NCBI GenBank assembly: GCA_947628385.1
Contig: CANQZS010000002.1
Coordinates: 1 to 29,292, forward strand
DNA: 29,292 nucleotides
Direction of reading: 5' to 3'
Source: an uncultured Clostridia bacterium
GTDB lineage: Bacteria > Bacillota > Clostridia > Oscillospirales > Ruminococcaceae
The notes below the pieces were generated by a model. That model was given only the letters and a program-made list of their open reading frames with translations, searched no databases and was not told where the DNA came from. The stretch's first letter is position 1. Every line of letters begins with the position of its first letter. Position numbers and translations under genes: made by a program. This document shows, one piece after another, positions 1-7,940 of this stretch.

Positions 1-775
1 GAGCTTCCTGCTTAGGAGCCGACGCACCGTTAAGCAGCGCTTCGATCTCCTCCTGAGAAAGGACTCCTCCCGACGAGGATGGCGCCGGCTGGGGCGCGGG
101 CTGAGGAGCCGGCTGCGGCTCCGGAGCAGCCTCGTCGATGCTGTCCATGATATTATTGTAACCCGCCATCATCTTTTCCGCCATTTCCTTGGCAAGATCA
201 AGAGTCAGTACGGACATGAATTCCGAATTTATGACTTCGTCTATAGTAAGGTCGAATTTTACCGTGCAGACCTGACTTTCACCGGCTATATCGTATATTT
301 CCTCCATCAGGTTATTCTGACCGTCCTGAACTATAGCCTCAGGAGTGGAAATATCCACGGCAGTTTCGATTATTTCTGAAAGCGCAGTAGCGGAGGCTCC
401 CATCATCTGGTTCATTACCTCGCATACTGCCGATATATTCATTTCGTCGAACTGAAAATCGTCCGTTACCTCCAAGGGAAGTCCCATAAGCTGGTTCAGA
501 ATGAGCTGAACGTCATTCTGTTTAAGTATCAGGACATTCTGTCCCGAAACGCCCTTGGTATACTTTATCCGCACCATTATTGACGGTTCAAGCTCCGGAA
601 AAGAAAGCTCTCCGGTATTGACGATCCTGACGTGCGGTGTTGTGATCCAGACCTTTGCCGAAAGCATATTTGAAATGGCAGTTGCCGCGGAGCCCATGGT
701 TATATTCATGATCTCTCCAATGGCGTCCATCTCGATCTCACCGAAGCCTTCGGCGGTCATTTTATCATCACTCAT
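1..775 (-). CDS. fliY: Flagellar motor switch phosphatase FliY, C-terminus off window (partial)
   Basis: The frame starts at ATG 775, with AAGGAAGG about 10 nt upstream, and stays open to the window edge, giving 258 codons without the expected FliN/SpoA C-terminal domain. Two CheC/CheX/FliY-type phosphatase signatures (E-x2-N followed downstream by a Pro) are visible, one near residues 15-45 (DAIGEIMNITMG) and one near residues 110-150 (CEVMNQMMG). A Pro/Ala/Gln linker (PQPAPQPAPQPAP) follows, then LSQEEIEALLNG at 239-250. FliY family proteins sit in the C-ring switch and dephosphorylate CheY-P. In Bacillus FliY the EIDALLNG-like CheY-binding peptide is at the N-terminus. Here the N-terminus lacks it and it sits in the linker. 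It lies 108 bp downstream of fliM, as last operon gene visible. FliY is far more likely than CheC or CheX because of position and linker. Confidence 0.88.
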   Translation of the reverse strand, partial: MSDDKMTAEGFGEIEMDAIGEIMNITMGSAATAISNMLSAKVWITTPHVRIVNTGELSFPELEPSIMVRIKYTKGVSGQNVLILKQNDVQLILNQLMGLPLEVTDDFQFDEMNISAVCEVMNQMMGASATALSEIIETAVDISTPEAIVQDGQNNLMEEIYDIAGESQVCTVKFDLTIDEVINSEFMSVLTLDLAKEMAEKMMAGYNNIMDSIDEAAPEPQPAPQPAPQPAPSSSGGVLSQEEIEALLNGASAPKQEA

Positions 776-883
776 CGTATGTAAACCTTCCTTTCCGTTA
801 TTCGGACAGTTAAAAGCTGCAGGCATTGCCCTGCGGGAGACTTATCCGAGGAATATTCCGTAGGATCGCATCTCCTGCTTACG

Positions 884-1894
884 TCATTTTCCAAGATCCT
901 TATATATGTTATCTATCTTGACTGCCTTTTTGTTGTTTTTAATGCCGAGCTTTCCGTCGAACCACAGATTATTGCCGATCTTGACTGTAACATTACGGTC
1001 TATCGGCATATTGAGCGGGATAACGTCGTTCACCTGCATGGTAAGAACATCGTAAAGATCGAGCTTTGTTTCGCACAGCACCGCGTCTATCTGAAGATCC
1101 GAATCCCTTATTGCGTCGAGCAGCGAAACTCTTCTTTCCTTTTCCTTTTTAGGATCGAGTTTTTTGGTCGTTCTCGAATATCTGTCTCCGAATTTTGACA
1201 TTATAGATTCAAGGTTCATTGCCGGTATACAGAATGTCATTGTATTCTTTATGCCCTTTAGCTCTATCTCCAGCACGACGAGTATAACGACCTCGTCCGG
1301 AGAGATAGACTGCATGACTCTTGCGTTTGTTTCTATGGTAGTTACCGAGGGATTTATGTCAATGTATGTGCCCCACGGCTCCTTTAGCAGAGCTGCCATT
1401 TTATTGAGCACCGTGGAATACAGAGCGACCTCGATCTCGGTATAGTCCCTGTTCTGATCCGCATAATCTCCCGCGCCGCCCATAAGTCTGTCCATCATAG
1501 ACATTACTATGGGGTTTGAGACCTGCATTATGCAGCTCGTTTCCATAACGTCGTCGTCGGTTATGCCCAAATTTACCATTGACATCATAACATAGTCAGG
1601 AAGCGCATTGTTGAATTCATAATAGAGCTGCTCCTCGATCTGCAGTACCTCTACCTTGCAGTAGATACGCATAAGTCCCGTGAGGAACGATGAAAGCATT
1701 CTTGAATAGTTCTCAAAGATACCGTCTATGACCTTAAGCTGCTCCTTGGTGAATTTCTTAGGCATTTTAAAGTCATAGTTCTTTATTTTCGGTTCCCTTG
1801 CCTGCTCCTCTATTTCCTCAAAGGCTTTAGAGCCCTCCGCCGAAAAGCTGTTCAGCAATGCGTCTATCTGGCTTTGCGAAAGTACGTCAGCCAT
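884..1894 (-). CDS. fliM: Flagellar motor switch protein FliM
   Basis: 336 aa, the usual FliM length. The N-terminus MADVLSQSQIDALLNSFS is the conserved CheY-P-binding peptide. The central region (about 45-230, including GLMRIYCKVEVLQIEEQ and the GGAGD loop near 140) is the CheC-like FliM middle domain that contacts FliG. The C-terminus (about 250-333, ending VTVKIGNNLWFDGKLG) is the SpoA/FliN-like domain that builds the C-ring. The start is ATG at 1894 with GGAAAGG about 11 nt upstream. It lies only 33 bp after motB, with no fliL between them, and 108 bp before fliY. FliM is the cytoplasmic switch component that converts CheY-P binding into a change of rotation. Confidence 0.97.
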   Translation of the reverse strand: MADVLSQSQIDALLNSFSAEGSKAFEEIEEQAREPKIKNYDFKMPKKFTKEQLKVIDGIFENYSRMLSSFLTGLMRIYCKVEVLQIEEQLYYEFNNALPDYVMMSMVNLGITDDDVMETSCIMQVSNPIVMSMMDRLMGGAGDYADQNRDYTEIEVALYSTVLNKMAALLKEPWGTYIDINPSVTTIETNARVMQSISPDEVVILVVLEIELKGIKNTMTFCIPAMNLESIMSKFGDRYSRTTKKLDPKKEKERRVSLLDAIRDSDLQIDAVLCETKLDLYDVLTMQVNDVIPLNMPIDRNVTVKIGNNLWFDGKLGIKNNKKAVKIDNIYKDLGK

Positions 1895-1927
1895 TTTATC
1901 CGCTGCCTTTCCTTTACCTTTAGGGAG

Positions 1928-2869
1928 CTATTCTCCCGCTTGTCTGTCTGACCTCAGATCTGCGAGAATATCTGCTTTTGAAACATACTCCCTGTCCGGA
2001 TCGGAACGTCCCGCATCAGGACCTGCGGCGACCTCCTCCGGCGCCTCGTTTGCAGCGACCTCGCCATTCTCGTTTGAATACTGAACGAATCCTGTGCCAT
2101 ATTCCATCTGGAACAGCTCGTTCACGACCTCAGGATCTGTAAAATCAACGTCGTTTCTAACAAAAATTATCTCAACTCGTCTGTTCTGACGGCGACCCTC
2201 CTCGCTGTCGTTATTGTCCACAGGGCGGTATTTTCCGTAGCCTGCCGACGAAAACTTATCCGGCGTGCAGGCGTCAAGGCTTATCATGTAATTGATGACT
2301 GCGTTTGCACGTCCTGCGGAAAGGTTCCATTCGTTTACGTCCGAGTTTGCCGCACCTGCGGTATGTCCGCCGACCTTTACGGCGTAGATGCGTTCGTTCA
2401 CGCTTCTTATACCGTCGCATATAACGTCAAGTATGTATTTTCCCTCATCGAGGAGAACGTCGCTGTCCCCCGCAAAGAAGATATTGTCTCTGAATCTCAT
2501 ATACACGCCGGTGTTTGACATTTCCACACTGACGCTTTCATCAAGCTTGTTGGTTTTTATGACCTCCTTGAGGTACATATAGAAATCCTCGAAATCTATT
2601 ATTTCTCCCTCTTCCTGTACCTCCGGTACGGAATCGTCGTAGATCGCCGTGGGATCGTTTTCCATATCCTTAGGAGTTATTACGCGCACCGTAGTCTGAT
2701 CCACGGTTATGCTTGAAAGAGCCGAGGCTATATACTGCCACTTGCTTGAATCCATATTTGACATTGAATAAAGGAGAACAAAGAACGTAAGCACCAGCGT
2801 TATCATATCGCCGTAGGTGTCCATCCAGCTTCCGCCCTCTTCTTCCTGTGACTGCCGTTTCTGAGCCAA
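1928..2869 (-). CDS. motB: Flagellar stator protein MotB
   Basis: 313 aa from a TTG start at 2869, chosen because GGGAGG lies about 8 nt before it; an in-frame TTG at 2890 would precede that site and is less likely. Residues 15-40 form the single plug/transmembrane segment, with the ion-binding Asp at D21 in WMDTYGDMITL followed by FFVLLYSMS. The C-terminal OmpA-like peptidoglycan-binding domain spans about 145-250, with GGHTAGAANSD, a SAGRANAV helix and GRRQNRRVEI. MotB pairs with MotA and anchors the stator to peptidoglycan. The YGDMxTLxLxFF pattern resembles MotS/PomB-type as well as MotB proteins, so the coupling ion (H+ or Na+) is not settled. A probable promoter lies in the 156-bp gap upstream. 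The last ~60 residues are acidic, Ala/Glu rich and unassigned. Confidence 0.95.
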   Translation of the reverse strand: MAQKRQSQEEEGGSWMDTYGDMITLVLTFFVLLYSMSNMDSSKWQYIASALSSITVDQTTVRVITPKDMENDPTAIYDDSVPEVQEEGEIIDFEDFYMYLKEVIKTNKLDESVSVEMSNTGVYMRFRDNIFFAGDSDVLLDEGKYILDVICDGIRSVNERIYAVKVGGHTAGAANSDVNEWNLSAGRANAVINYMISLDACTPDKFSSAGYGKYRPVDNNDSEEGRRQNRRVEIIFVRNDVDFTDPEVVNELFQMEYGTGFVQYSNENGEVAANEAPEEVAAGPDAGRSDPDREYVSKADILADLRSDRQAGE

Positions 2870-2918
2870 AGCCTGTTCCCTCCCTTTCAACCGAAGGCAA
2901 AATACACTCAGTTTATTT

Positions 2919-2947
2919 ATTATATCACATTTTGTGCATTTTTTAAA
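2919..2947 (-). promoter_or_regulatory. Probable internal sigma-A promoter upstream of motB
   Basis: On the minus strand TTTAAA (2942-2947) is separated by 17 bp from a perfect TATAAT (2919-2924), which is preceded by an extended -10 TG (TGATATAAT). It sits in the longest intercistronic gap of the stator part of the operon (2870-3025), an AT-rich 156-bp stretch with no other recognisable gene. The -35 is weak (4 of 6). AT-rich DNA yields chance -10 boxes, hence moderate confidence. Confidence 0.5.
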
Positions 2948-3025
2948 GCATATTTTTAAAATTCATTCTCACTATTTCAACAGATTTTCGTCCAAAAAAT
3001 TAGTGATTATGCCATATTAAACGAT

Positions 3026-3826
3026 TTAGCTCTCGCTCTCTGAGGGAGCCGCCTGTTTCTTAGGCACATGAGATGAGGGGAGCATCATTCTGAGCTTTTC
3101 CTCAACGTAGCGCGGGTTTGCTCCGGAAATTATCGCCAGCGTACCCTCTTCGACTATCTGTAAGCAAAGTATTTCCTGATTGTGATTATATTTACAAAGA
3201 TTTCCTATAGGTGTGAATATAAGGTGCGCAAGTATACAGCCGTAGAATGTTGTTACCAGCGCCGTAGACATACCCTGACCCAGTGACGAAGCCGAATCCG
3301 GATTCGACGGATCAAGGGATTTCAGCATATTTATAAGTCCTATCAGAGTACCTATCATACCCATTGCCGGAGCTACCGCCGAACCCTTTACCCAAATGGC
3401 GTAGTTGCTTTCATGGCGTTCACATATAAAATTTATGGAATCGTCCAGCATACTCTTTACCTTGTCCGAGTCGTTTGCGTCGACTATGAGCATAAGAGCC
3501 GATTTCATAAACGGATCGGGACAGGCGTTTGCAGCCTCTTCAAGGGCAAGTATTCCTTTCATACGCGCGGTCTTGCAATGCTCGACCATATCGTTTATGT
3601 ACTTATCCGGATCATATTTAGGCGGAAAAAACGCTATTTTCAGCATTTTTGGAACTTTAGTAAGCACCGACAGCGGATAAATAAATATCAGCGCGCCTAT
3701 GGTACCGCCTACAACTATGGCAACGGAAGCCGGATCCCAGAAGCTTCCTATATCTCCTCCCGTAACAATGCCCCATATAACAAGTCCTATAGCAAGTACA
3801 AAGCCTATGATTCCTGAAAAATTCAT
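3026..3826 (-). CDS. motA: Flagellar stator protein MotA
   Basis: 266 aa from ATG 3826, chosen because CGGAGGA lies 8 nt upstream; an in-frame TTG at 3847 lies before this site. Two N-terminal membrane segments (about 3-22 and 30-50, the latter with VVGGTIGALIFIYPL), a cytoplasmic loop with the FliG-contacting charged residues (RMKGILALEEAA), then two more membrane segments, including SAVAPAMGMIGTLIGLINML (about 148-167) and a later one with AHLIFTPIGN, carrying the conserved prolines that gate ion flow. MotA forms the stator channel with MotB. It begins 31 bp after flbD, and motB follows after 156 bp. The Ser/Pro-rich tail is unremarkable. Confidence 0.96.
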   Translation of the reverse strand: MNFSGIIGFVLAIGLVIWGIVTGGDIGSFWDPASVAIVVGGTIGALIFIYPLSVLTKVPKMLKIAFFPPKYDPDKYINDMVEHCKTARMKGILALEEAANACPDPFMKSALMLIVDANDSDKVKSMLDDSINFICERHESNYAIWVKGSAVAPAMGMIGTLIGLINMLKSLDPSNPDSASSLGQGMSTALVTTFYGCILAHLIFTPIGNLCKYNHNQEILCLQIVEEGTLAIISGANPRYVEEKLRMMLPSSHVPKKQAAPSESES

Positions 3827-3857
3827 ATAAACTTCCTCCGATAGCAAATATCATGAT

Positions 3858-4082
3858 CTATTCAAGGCATGACGCCGTTATTTTCTGAGCCGGATCTCCG
3901 TCGCCGAGACATTTCCTGCGGAATTCCGCAGTTTTTTCCATGATCTCGTCCACAGTTTCCTTGACGAGATAGCTGTGACCGTTCTGCATGAATACGACAG
4001 TATCGGGAGTTTCCTCCGCGATCTCTATAAAATTCTCATTCAGAAGTATGACCGTTCCGTTTAATCTGTTAAGCTTTATCAT
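3858..4082 (-). CDS. flbD: FlbD/SwrD family flagellar protein
   Basis: 74 aa, start ATG 4082 with GAAAGGA 7 nt upstream. MIKLNRLNGTVILLNENFIE is the hallmark opening of the FlbD family, which includes Bacillus subtilis SwrD (YlzI), a small protein reported to raise flagellar motor power. The family sits immediately after flgE in many Firmicutes, as here. The gene lies 31 bp upstream of motA, so it is cotranscribed with the stator pair, fitting a stator-related role (inference). The C-terminal ~25 residues (CLGDGDPAQKITASCLE) extend beyond the conserved core and contain two cysteines. Confidence 0.93.
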   Translation of the reverse strand: MIKLNRLNGTVILLNENFIEIAEETPDTVVFMQNGHSYLVKETVDEIMEKTAEFRRKCLGDGDPAQKITASCLE

Positions 4083-4116
4083 TGTTTTATCCTTTCATAT
4101 CATAAGCCGCCGAGAG

Positions 4117-4140
4117 GGGACGGGAGCCTCGTCCCGTCCC
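4117..4140 (-). other. Intercistronic hairpin between flgE and flbD
   Basis: A perfect 9-bp stem, GGGACGGGA (4117-4125) and TCCCGTCCC (4132-4140), with a 6-nt loop, in the 154-bp gap 4083-4236. There is no U-tract, so it is not a standard terminator; an mRNA-stabilising or processing role is possible. The same GGGACGGGA word occurs upstream of flgE at 5738-5746. A smaller GC hairpin (CCGCC/GGCGG) lies near 4211-4224. Confidence 0.5.
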
Positions 4141-4236
4141 GCCTGCCGGCATATTTTTTAAGAGGGATATTCCCGCAGCCGACCCGCCAAAGTCATGCCG
4201 CAGGAGCTTTACCGCCGTCCGGCGGCGTCAATGTTA

Positions 4237-5673
4237 TCATCTCTTGAGGTTTACAAGCTCCTCAAGCATTGAGTCGGAAGTGGTGATTATTCTCGCATTA
4301 GCCTGAAAGCCTCTCTGTGTAACGATCATGTCAGAAAATTCCTGAGCAAGGTTTACATTGGACATTTCCAGCTTGTTGGTGACTATCTTTGTATTGGTAA
4401 CGCCGGGGTCAATGCTTGCTCTCTTGATCTTTGCGTCGCCGGAAGCCGCCGTCTGGCTGAACATTGTTTCGCCATCCTCGTCAAGACCGTCCGGATTATC
4501 GAATACCGCAAGCTCGATCCTTGCAAGGACTTTCAGCTCATCGTTGTAGGAAACGATGATATTGCCCTCCTTGCTTACGTTTACGGCGTCGGAATCGCCG
4601 AATGAAAGCTCGCCTATAATAGCGCCTGCCGTTTCGGCTGCGTCCTTAGCTGCCTCTCTGTCCGCAAGATTTTCAGTTTCCTCAATGGCTGTATAAAGCT
4701 CCGCATAGTTCGGCTGTGTTCCGTCTGCGGCAAGAGCCGGCTGACCGGAATTATCAACATAATATCTGTATGAAAGAACAGCCTCATGGTTCTCGTTCTC
4801 AGGATCGCTCGCAGCAGTATTCAGGTTCTGGATAGTCTGCTGAATATCGAGGAACTGCATCTGAGTCTCATAGTCCTCCGCCATAAAAGCCTCTATCGTA
4901 CCGCCGTAAGCGTCGAGATCGTAAACGAAAAGACCGTTTTCGCTCGTGCCCGTTTCCGTAGGAGCAGCCGCTCCCGCGTAATCCGGAGCATCGCCGTCAT
5001 CTCCCGCACCGCCTACGAGTACGTCCCAGTCATAGCCGTACATAAAGCCGTAATCATCGGTATAAACGTTATACGCCTGCTGCATAAGCTCGTTCAGGTT
5101 GATAGTGTTCCTGAATGTTATATCCGAGGAATTTATAGCTCCGTCATCGTTTCTGTCAACGATCTTTACATCGTTCATAGCAGCCACGCTGTTGTCGCCG
5201 ACCTGTGTAAGTCCCCAGAGATTGTTCCTTGAACCCACTACAAAGGAGTTGTTTCCGGTAGTGAGGTTGCCGTAGTTATCCGGAACGAACGCTCCCATTC
5301 TTGTGTACTTTACCGATGACGCCTGCTTATCGGAAGTCAGATTCAGGCTGTCAAAGGTAGACGTCATAAAGAATCCGTCGCCTGTTATGACCATATCCCA
5401 GACTCTGCTTGTGTTCTGGAATGACGATACGGACATATCCTTATCAATAGAGCCGAGCTGAACGCCGTAGCCGACCTGCGAGGAGTTATTTCCTGCATAG
5501 GTCTGACGTCCGGAGGTGCCGCTTATAGCTGTCTGATAATAAATGTCGCGGAATGTAACTCTTGAAGCTTTAAAGCCGTATGTATTTACGTTAGCGATAT
5601 TGTTACCGATAACGTCCATTCTTGTCTGGTGCGTAGTAAGTCCTGATACACCAGAATAAAGTGATCTCATCAT
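4237..5673 (-). CDS. flgE: Flagellar hook protein FlgE
   Basis: 478 aa from ATG 5673. This start was chosen over a longer upstream frame (to 5793) because the conserved rod/hook N-terminal signature MMRSLYSGVSGLTTHQTRMD followed by NIANVNTYGFK begins there and AAAGGAG lies about 13 nt upstream. The C-terminus carries the matching hook motif, EMSNVNLAQEFSDMIVTQRG and QANARIITTSDSMLEELVNL, which forms the D0 coiled coil. The middle (about 90-400) is a variable, acidic, Ala/Glu-rich exposed domain, longer than in Bacillus FlgE. It is exported through the flagellar type III system and polymerises into the hook. The flanking GGGACGGG hairpins (4117-4140 and 5719-5746) bracket this cistron. Confidence 0.95.
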   Translation of the reverse strand: MMRSLYSGVSGLTTHQTRMDVIGNNIANVNTYGFKASRVTFRDIYYQTAISGTSGRQTYAGNNSSQVGYGVQLGSIDKDMSVSSFQNTSRVWDMVITGDGFFMTSTFDSLNLTSDKQASSVKYTRMGAFVPDNYGNLTTGNNSFVVGSRNNLWGLTQVGDNSVAAMNDVKIVDRNDDGAINSSDITFRNTINLNELMQQAYNVYTDDYGFMYGYDWDVLVGGAGDDGDAPDYAGAAAPTETGTSENGLFVYDLDAYGGTIEAFMAEDYETQMQFLDIQQTIQNLNTAASDPENENHEAVLSYRYYVDNSGQPALAADGTQPNYAELYTAIEETENLADREAAKDAAETAGAIIGELSFGDSDAVNVSKEGNIIVSYNDELKVLARIELAVFDNPDGLDEDGETMFSQTAASGDAKIKRASIDPGVTNTKIVTNKLEMSNVNLAQEFSDMIVTQRGFQANARIITTSDSMLEELVNLKR

Positions 5674-5718
5674 AACTAATAAAGCACTCCTTTGAATTTT
5701 TGATCTTGCCGGAGTGTT

Positions 5719-5746
5719 TCCCGTCCGTCTGTCGTTCGGGACGGGA
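5719..5746 (-). other. Intercistronic hairpin upstream of flgE
   Basis: CCCGTCC (5720-5726) can pair with GGACGGG (5739-5745) in the 116-bp gap between the TIGR02530-type gene and flgE. The word GGGACGGGA at 5738-5746 is identical to the one at 4117-4125 on the other side of flgE, so the two elements could also pair with each other. There is no U-tract. Function is unknown. Confidence 0.45.
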
Positions 5747-5789
5747 TAGGTTTCCTTTCGGTCCAACCAGTTTTTCCGGCATACCTCTG

Positions 5790-6209
5790 TCACATAATGA
5801 CAGTTGAATCAATGTTTGTGAAAATATTGCCCCGCATATCCTCGGCAGTCATTGTAGTAATGACCTTATTGTTTTTAACGCTTACGAGAAAAGCCGTTGA
5901 TCCGATCATAACGAGCGTTTCGTCAGAACCCTTTTCACCGGCAAGCTCCACAGCCCTGTTGAGCCTGTCCAGCATATTATCCCCGCCCATGTCGATGTTC
6001 CTTTCGGAGAGCCTCTCCATGGCGTGTTTTGAGAACTGCACTCCGCCGTTATTTTCCAAAGCCCCGAGCTGTTTTTTCAGTTCATTTGCAAAATCGCTGT
6101 TCTGCGGAAGATCTTTTTCCGCTACCGTATTCTGCATTGGCTCTGCGGTTGTTCTGCCTGTCTGTACCGATAAGTTATTGCGAAGCTGTAGATACTCGTT
6201 TATGAGCAT
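5790..6209 (-). CDS. TIGR02530-type flagellar operon protein
   Basis: 139 aa from ATG 6209 (AAAGGGG 11 nt upstream; the in-frame GTG at 6221 overlaps that site). The signature FSKHAMERLSERNI lies at about residues 58-71, with the following segments LVMIGSTAFLVSVKNNKVIT and TAEDMRGNIFTNIDSTVIM matching the family usually called flagellar operon protein (TIGR02530), found between flgD and flgE in many Firmicutes. Its biochemical role is not established; association with hook assembly is inferred from position only. It begins 30 bp after flgD ends and flgE follows after 116 bp. Confidence 0.88.
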   Translation of the reverse strand: MLINEYLQLRNNLSVQTGRTTAEPMQNTVAEKDLPQNSDFANELKKQLGALENNGGVQFSKHAMERLSERNIDMGGDNMLDRLNRAVELAGEKGSDETLVMIGSTAFLVSVKNNKVITTMTAEDMRGNIFTNIDSTVIM

Positions 6210-6239
6210 AGTCTTCAGCACCCCTTTCGGATATTATTA

Positions 6240-7940
6240 TCAGGCATGACCCTGAGCCTTAAGGTAATTCTCAAAAGCCATCAGCGGAGATTTGTCGATC
6301 TCAGAAAACGGATCGGAAAAATGTCTTATCGCCACCTCGGACTCGGTAAGCTTACCTGCCAGAGAACCCGGTTCGGCATTCTTGTCGCATATTTCATCGA
6401 GAGTGTAATTTCCCGTTGTGAAGAGCCAGCCGGAATTTCCGTTATTGAGCAGTATCTCTACTCTCTGAGTTCCGTCGCTGAATGTTACTACCTCTCCGAG
6501 CTGACCTACGCCGCTGTAGCCGATCTCGGTAATTGCCTTGCCGCTCTTTGTATATCCCCAGATGCGGTCGGTATTGATCCTTGAAGTAATATCCGTGTTG
6601 TAGATAAAGCGAATATCATACATTCTTGTTCCGAGCTCATCTGCAAGAGCCGCCTCTTCCGGATAATCCTCAACGGAGATCCTGCGCGGAACACCGTCGC
6701 CGCGAGCTGTTGCCGGCGGAGCGGAAACTCCCTTATAGTTGCCGTTTTCGGTCTTTTCAGCATTGTTCGGATCAAGATCCGCCACATATTCCTCTGTACC
6801 GTATCCGGAGTAGATCTGATCGTATCCCGGAGCCATATCCTCTTCCGCAACATCGGAATGATCGCCTAATTGAGGTATTTCTCCCGCGTGAGATACTCCG
6901 CCCTCTCTTCCGGCGCTGAAATATTCAAGAATATCCTCGTTGGACATAACGCCCGCTTTGTATTCCTGAGCCTGAAGATATGTGGTCTTGAGAATGTAAT
7001 CCGCATTTGCCGAAGCTGTTTCTCCGGTCTCCTGTATGCCGCTTATGCCGTCAAGCTCTGTCATAAGGCTGTCGATTATCTCCTGAGATCTTGCAAGATA
7101 GCTCACATCTGCTGCGCTTGCGGAATATCCGTTTGCAATGGTACTTGTGCGGTTATCTGCGATAACGTCAGACACCTCGTCGACCATAATGTCGCTGCTT
7201 TCCTCATTAACTTCCTCGTCTGCTGCGTCCTCGGTATCGGGAACTGCACCGCTGCCTGCCGCCTCCTCAGCGCTGTCCGTGCCGTCAGCTTCATGAACGT
7301 TATCGGTGCTCTGATCCTCACTGCCGTCCTCGCTGTCCTCAACTACCTCTACATTTTTTGCAGGATATACCTGATCTCCCACCAGAACGTAGCTTTCGCC
7401 GTACAGGAAAAGAATGTCAGTGACCTTTCCGGTGACCGAATCCTCATCAAGGCTCGTAAGAGTTCTGACAGTTTTGCCGAGAAGATCTTTAAGCTGGCTG
7501 TAGATCTCCGGATCCACAATATCGGAAACCTGACTGCTTTTATAAGCATTTCCGTTAATAATTATGGACGGTTCTCCGTTATAGATCGTTACCGAATCCA
7601 CCTTGCCCGTAAGATAGCTTTGACCCATATCCACCGTAACTACCTTGCCTACAAGAGACATCGTATAGCTTACATTCGACTGCTGAGTCATGTTCTTTAT
7701 GCCCTCGAGCATGGAATACTGCGCCATCTGTGCAAGTACCTCGGAATCGCTCATAGGATCGTTGAAATCCTGATTCTGCATCTGTGCGACAAGGAGCTGC
7801 AAATAGCTGTCAAAGTCGAGATAGTTGCCGTCCACGCTGCTGTCGCTCTCATCGCTGAAAGCGCCTATGTATTGGTTGGAATACTTGCTGTAGATATTAT
7901 TATTTGTGCCGTAATTTATTCTTCCTAAGCTCTCGTCCAT
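6240..7940 (-). CDS. flgD: Flagellar hook cap protein FlgD, unusually long
   Basis: 566 aa, start ATG 7940 with AGGGAGG 8 nt upstream; it overlaps the fliK end by 16 bp. Residues 42-95 carry the FlgD cap core (FDSYLQLLVAQMQNQDFNDP and SEVLAQMAQYSMLEGI). Two tandem Tudor-like modules follow, at about 96-142 (LVGKVVTVD...TGKVDSV...INGNAYKSSQVSDIV) and 153-200 (LLGKTVRTL...TGKVTDI...GDQVYPAKNVEVV); Firmicute FlgD normally has one. A very acidic linker (about 200-260, rich in Glu, Asp and Ser) leads to an unassigned C-terminal half (about 260-566). Usual FlgD proteins are about 140-250 aa. It caps the growing hook. The C-terminal half could be a fusion or a lineage-specific extension; no sign of a frameshift or internal stop. 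Confidence 0.9.
   Translation of the reverse strand: MDESLGRINYGTNNNIYSKYSNQYIGAFSDESDSSVDGNYLDFDSYLQLLVAQMQNQDFNDPMSDSEVLAQMAQYSMLEGIKNMTQQSNVSYTMSLVGKVVTVDMGQSYLTGKVDSVTIYNGEPSIIINGNAYKSSQVSDIVDPEIYSQLKDLLGKTVRTLTSLDEDSVTGKVTDILFLYGESYVLVGDQVYPAKNVEVVEDSEDGSEDQSTDNVHEADGTDSAEEAAGSGAVPDTEDAADEEVNEESSDIMVDEVSDVIADNRTSTIANGYSASAADVSYLARSQEIIDSLMTELDGISGIQETGETASANADYILKTTYLQAQEYKAGVMSNEDILEYFSAGREGGVSHAGEIPQLGDHSDVAEEDMAPGYDQIYSGYGTEEYVADLDPNNAEKTENGNYKGVSAPPATARGDGVPRRISVEDYPEEAALADELGTRMYDIRFIYNTDITSRINTDRIWGYTKSGKAITEIGYSGVGQLGEVVTFSDGTQRVEILLNNGNSGWLFTTGNYTLDEICDKNAEPGSLAGKLTESEVAIRHFSDPFSEIDKSPLMAFENYLKAQGHA

Noticed and set aside
5674..5789. Possible cyclic-di-GMP riboswitch before flgE
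   Set aside because: The conserved GEMM-I or GEMM-II core sequences are not present; only a simple hairpin is.
6870..7928. 352-codon plus-strand open frame opposite flgD
   Set aside because: It is fully antisense to flgD, has no recognisable domain and no ribosome site, and is likely a shadow of the codon pattern of flgD.
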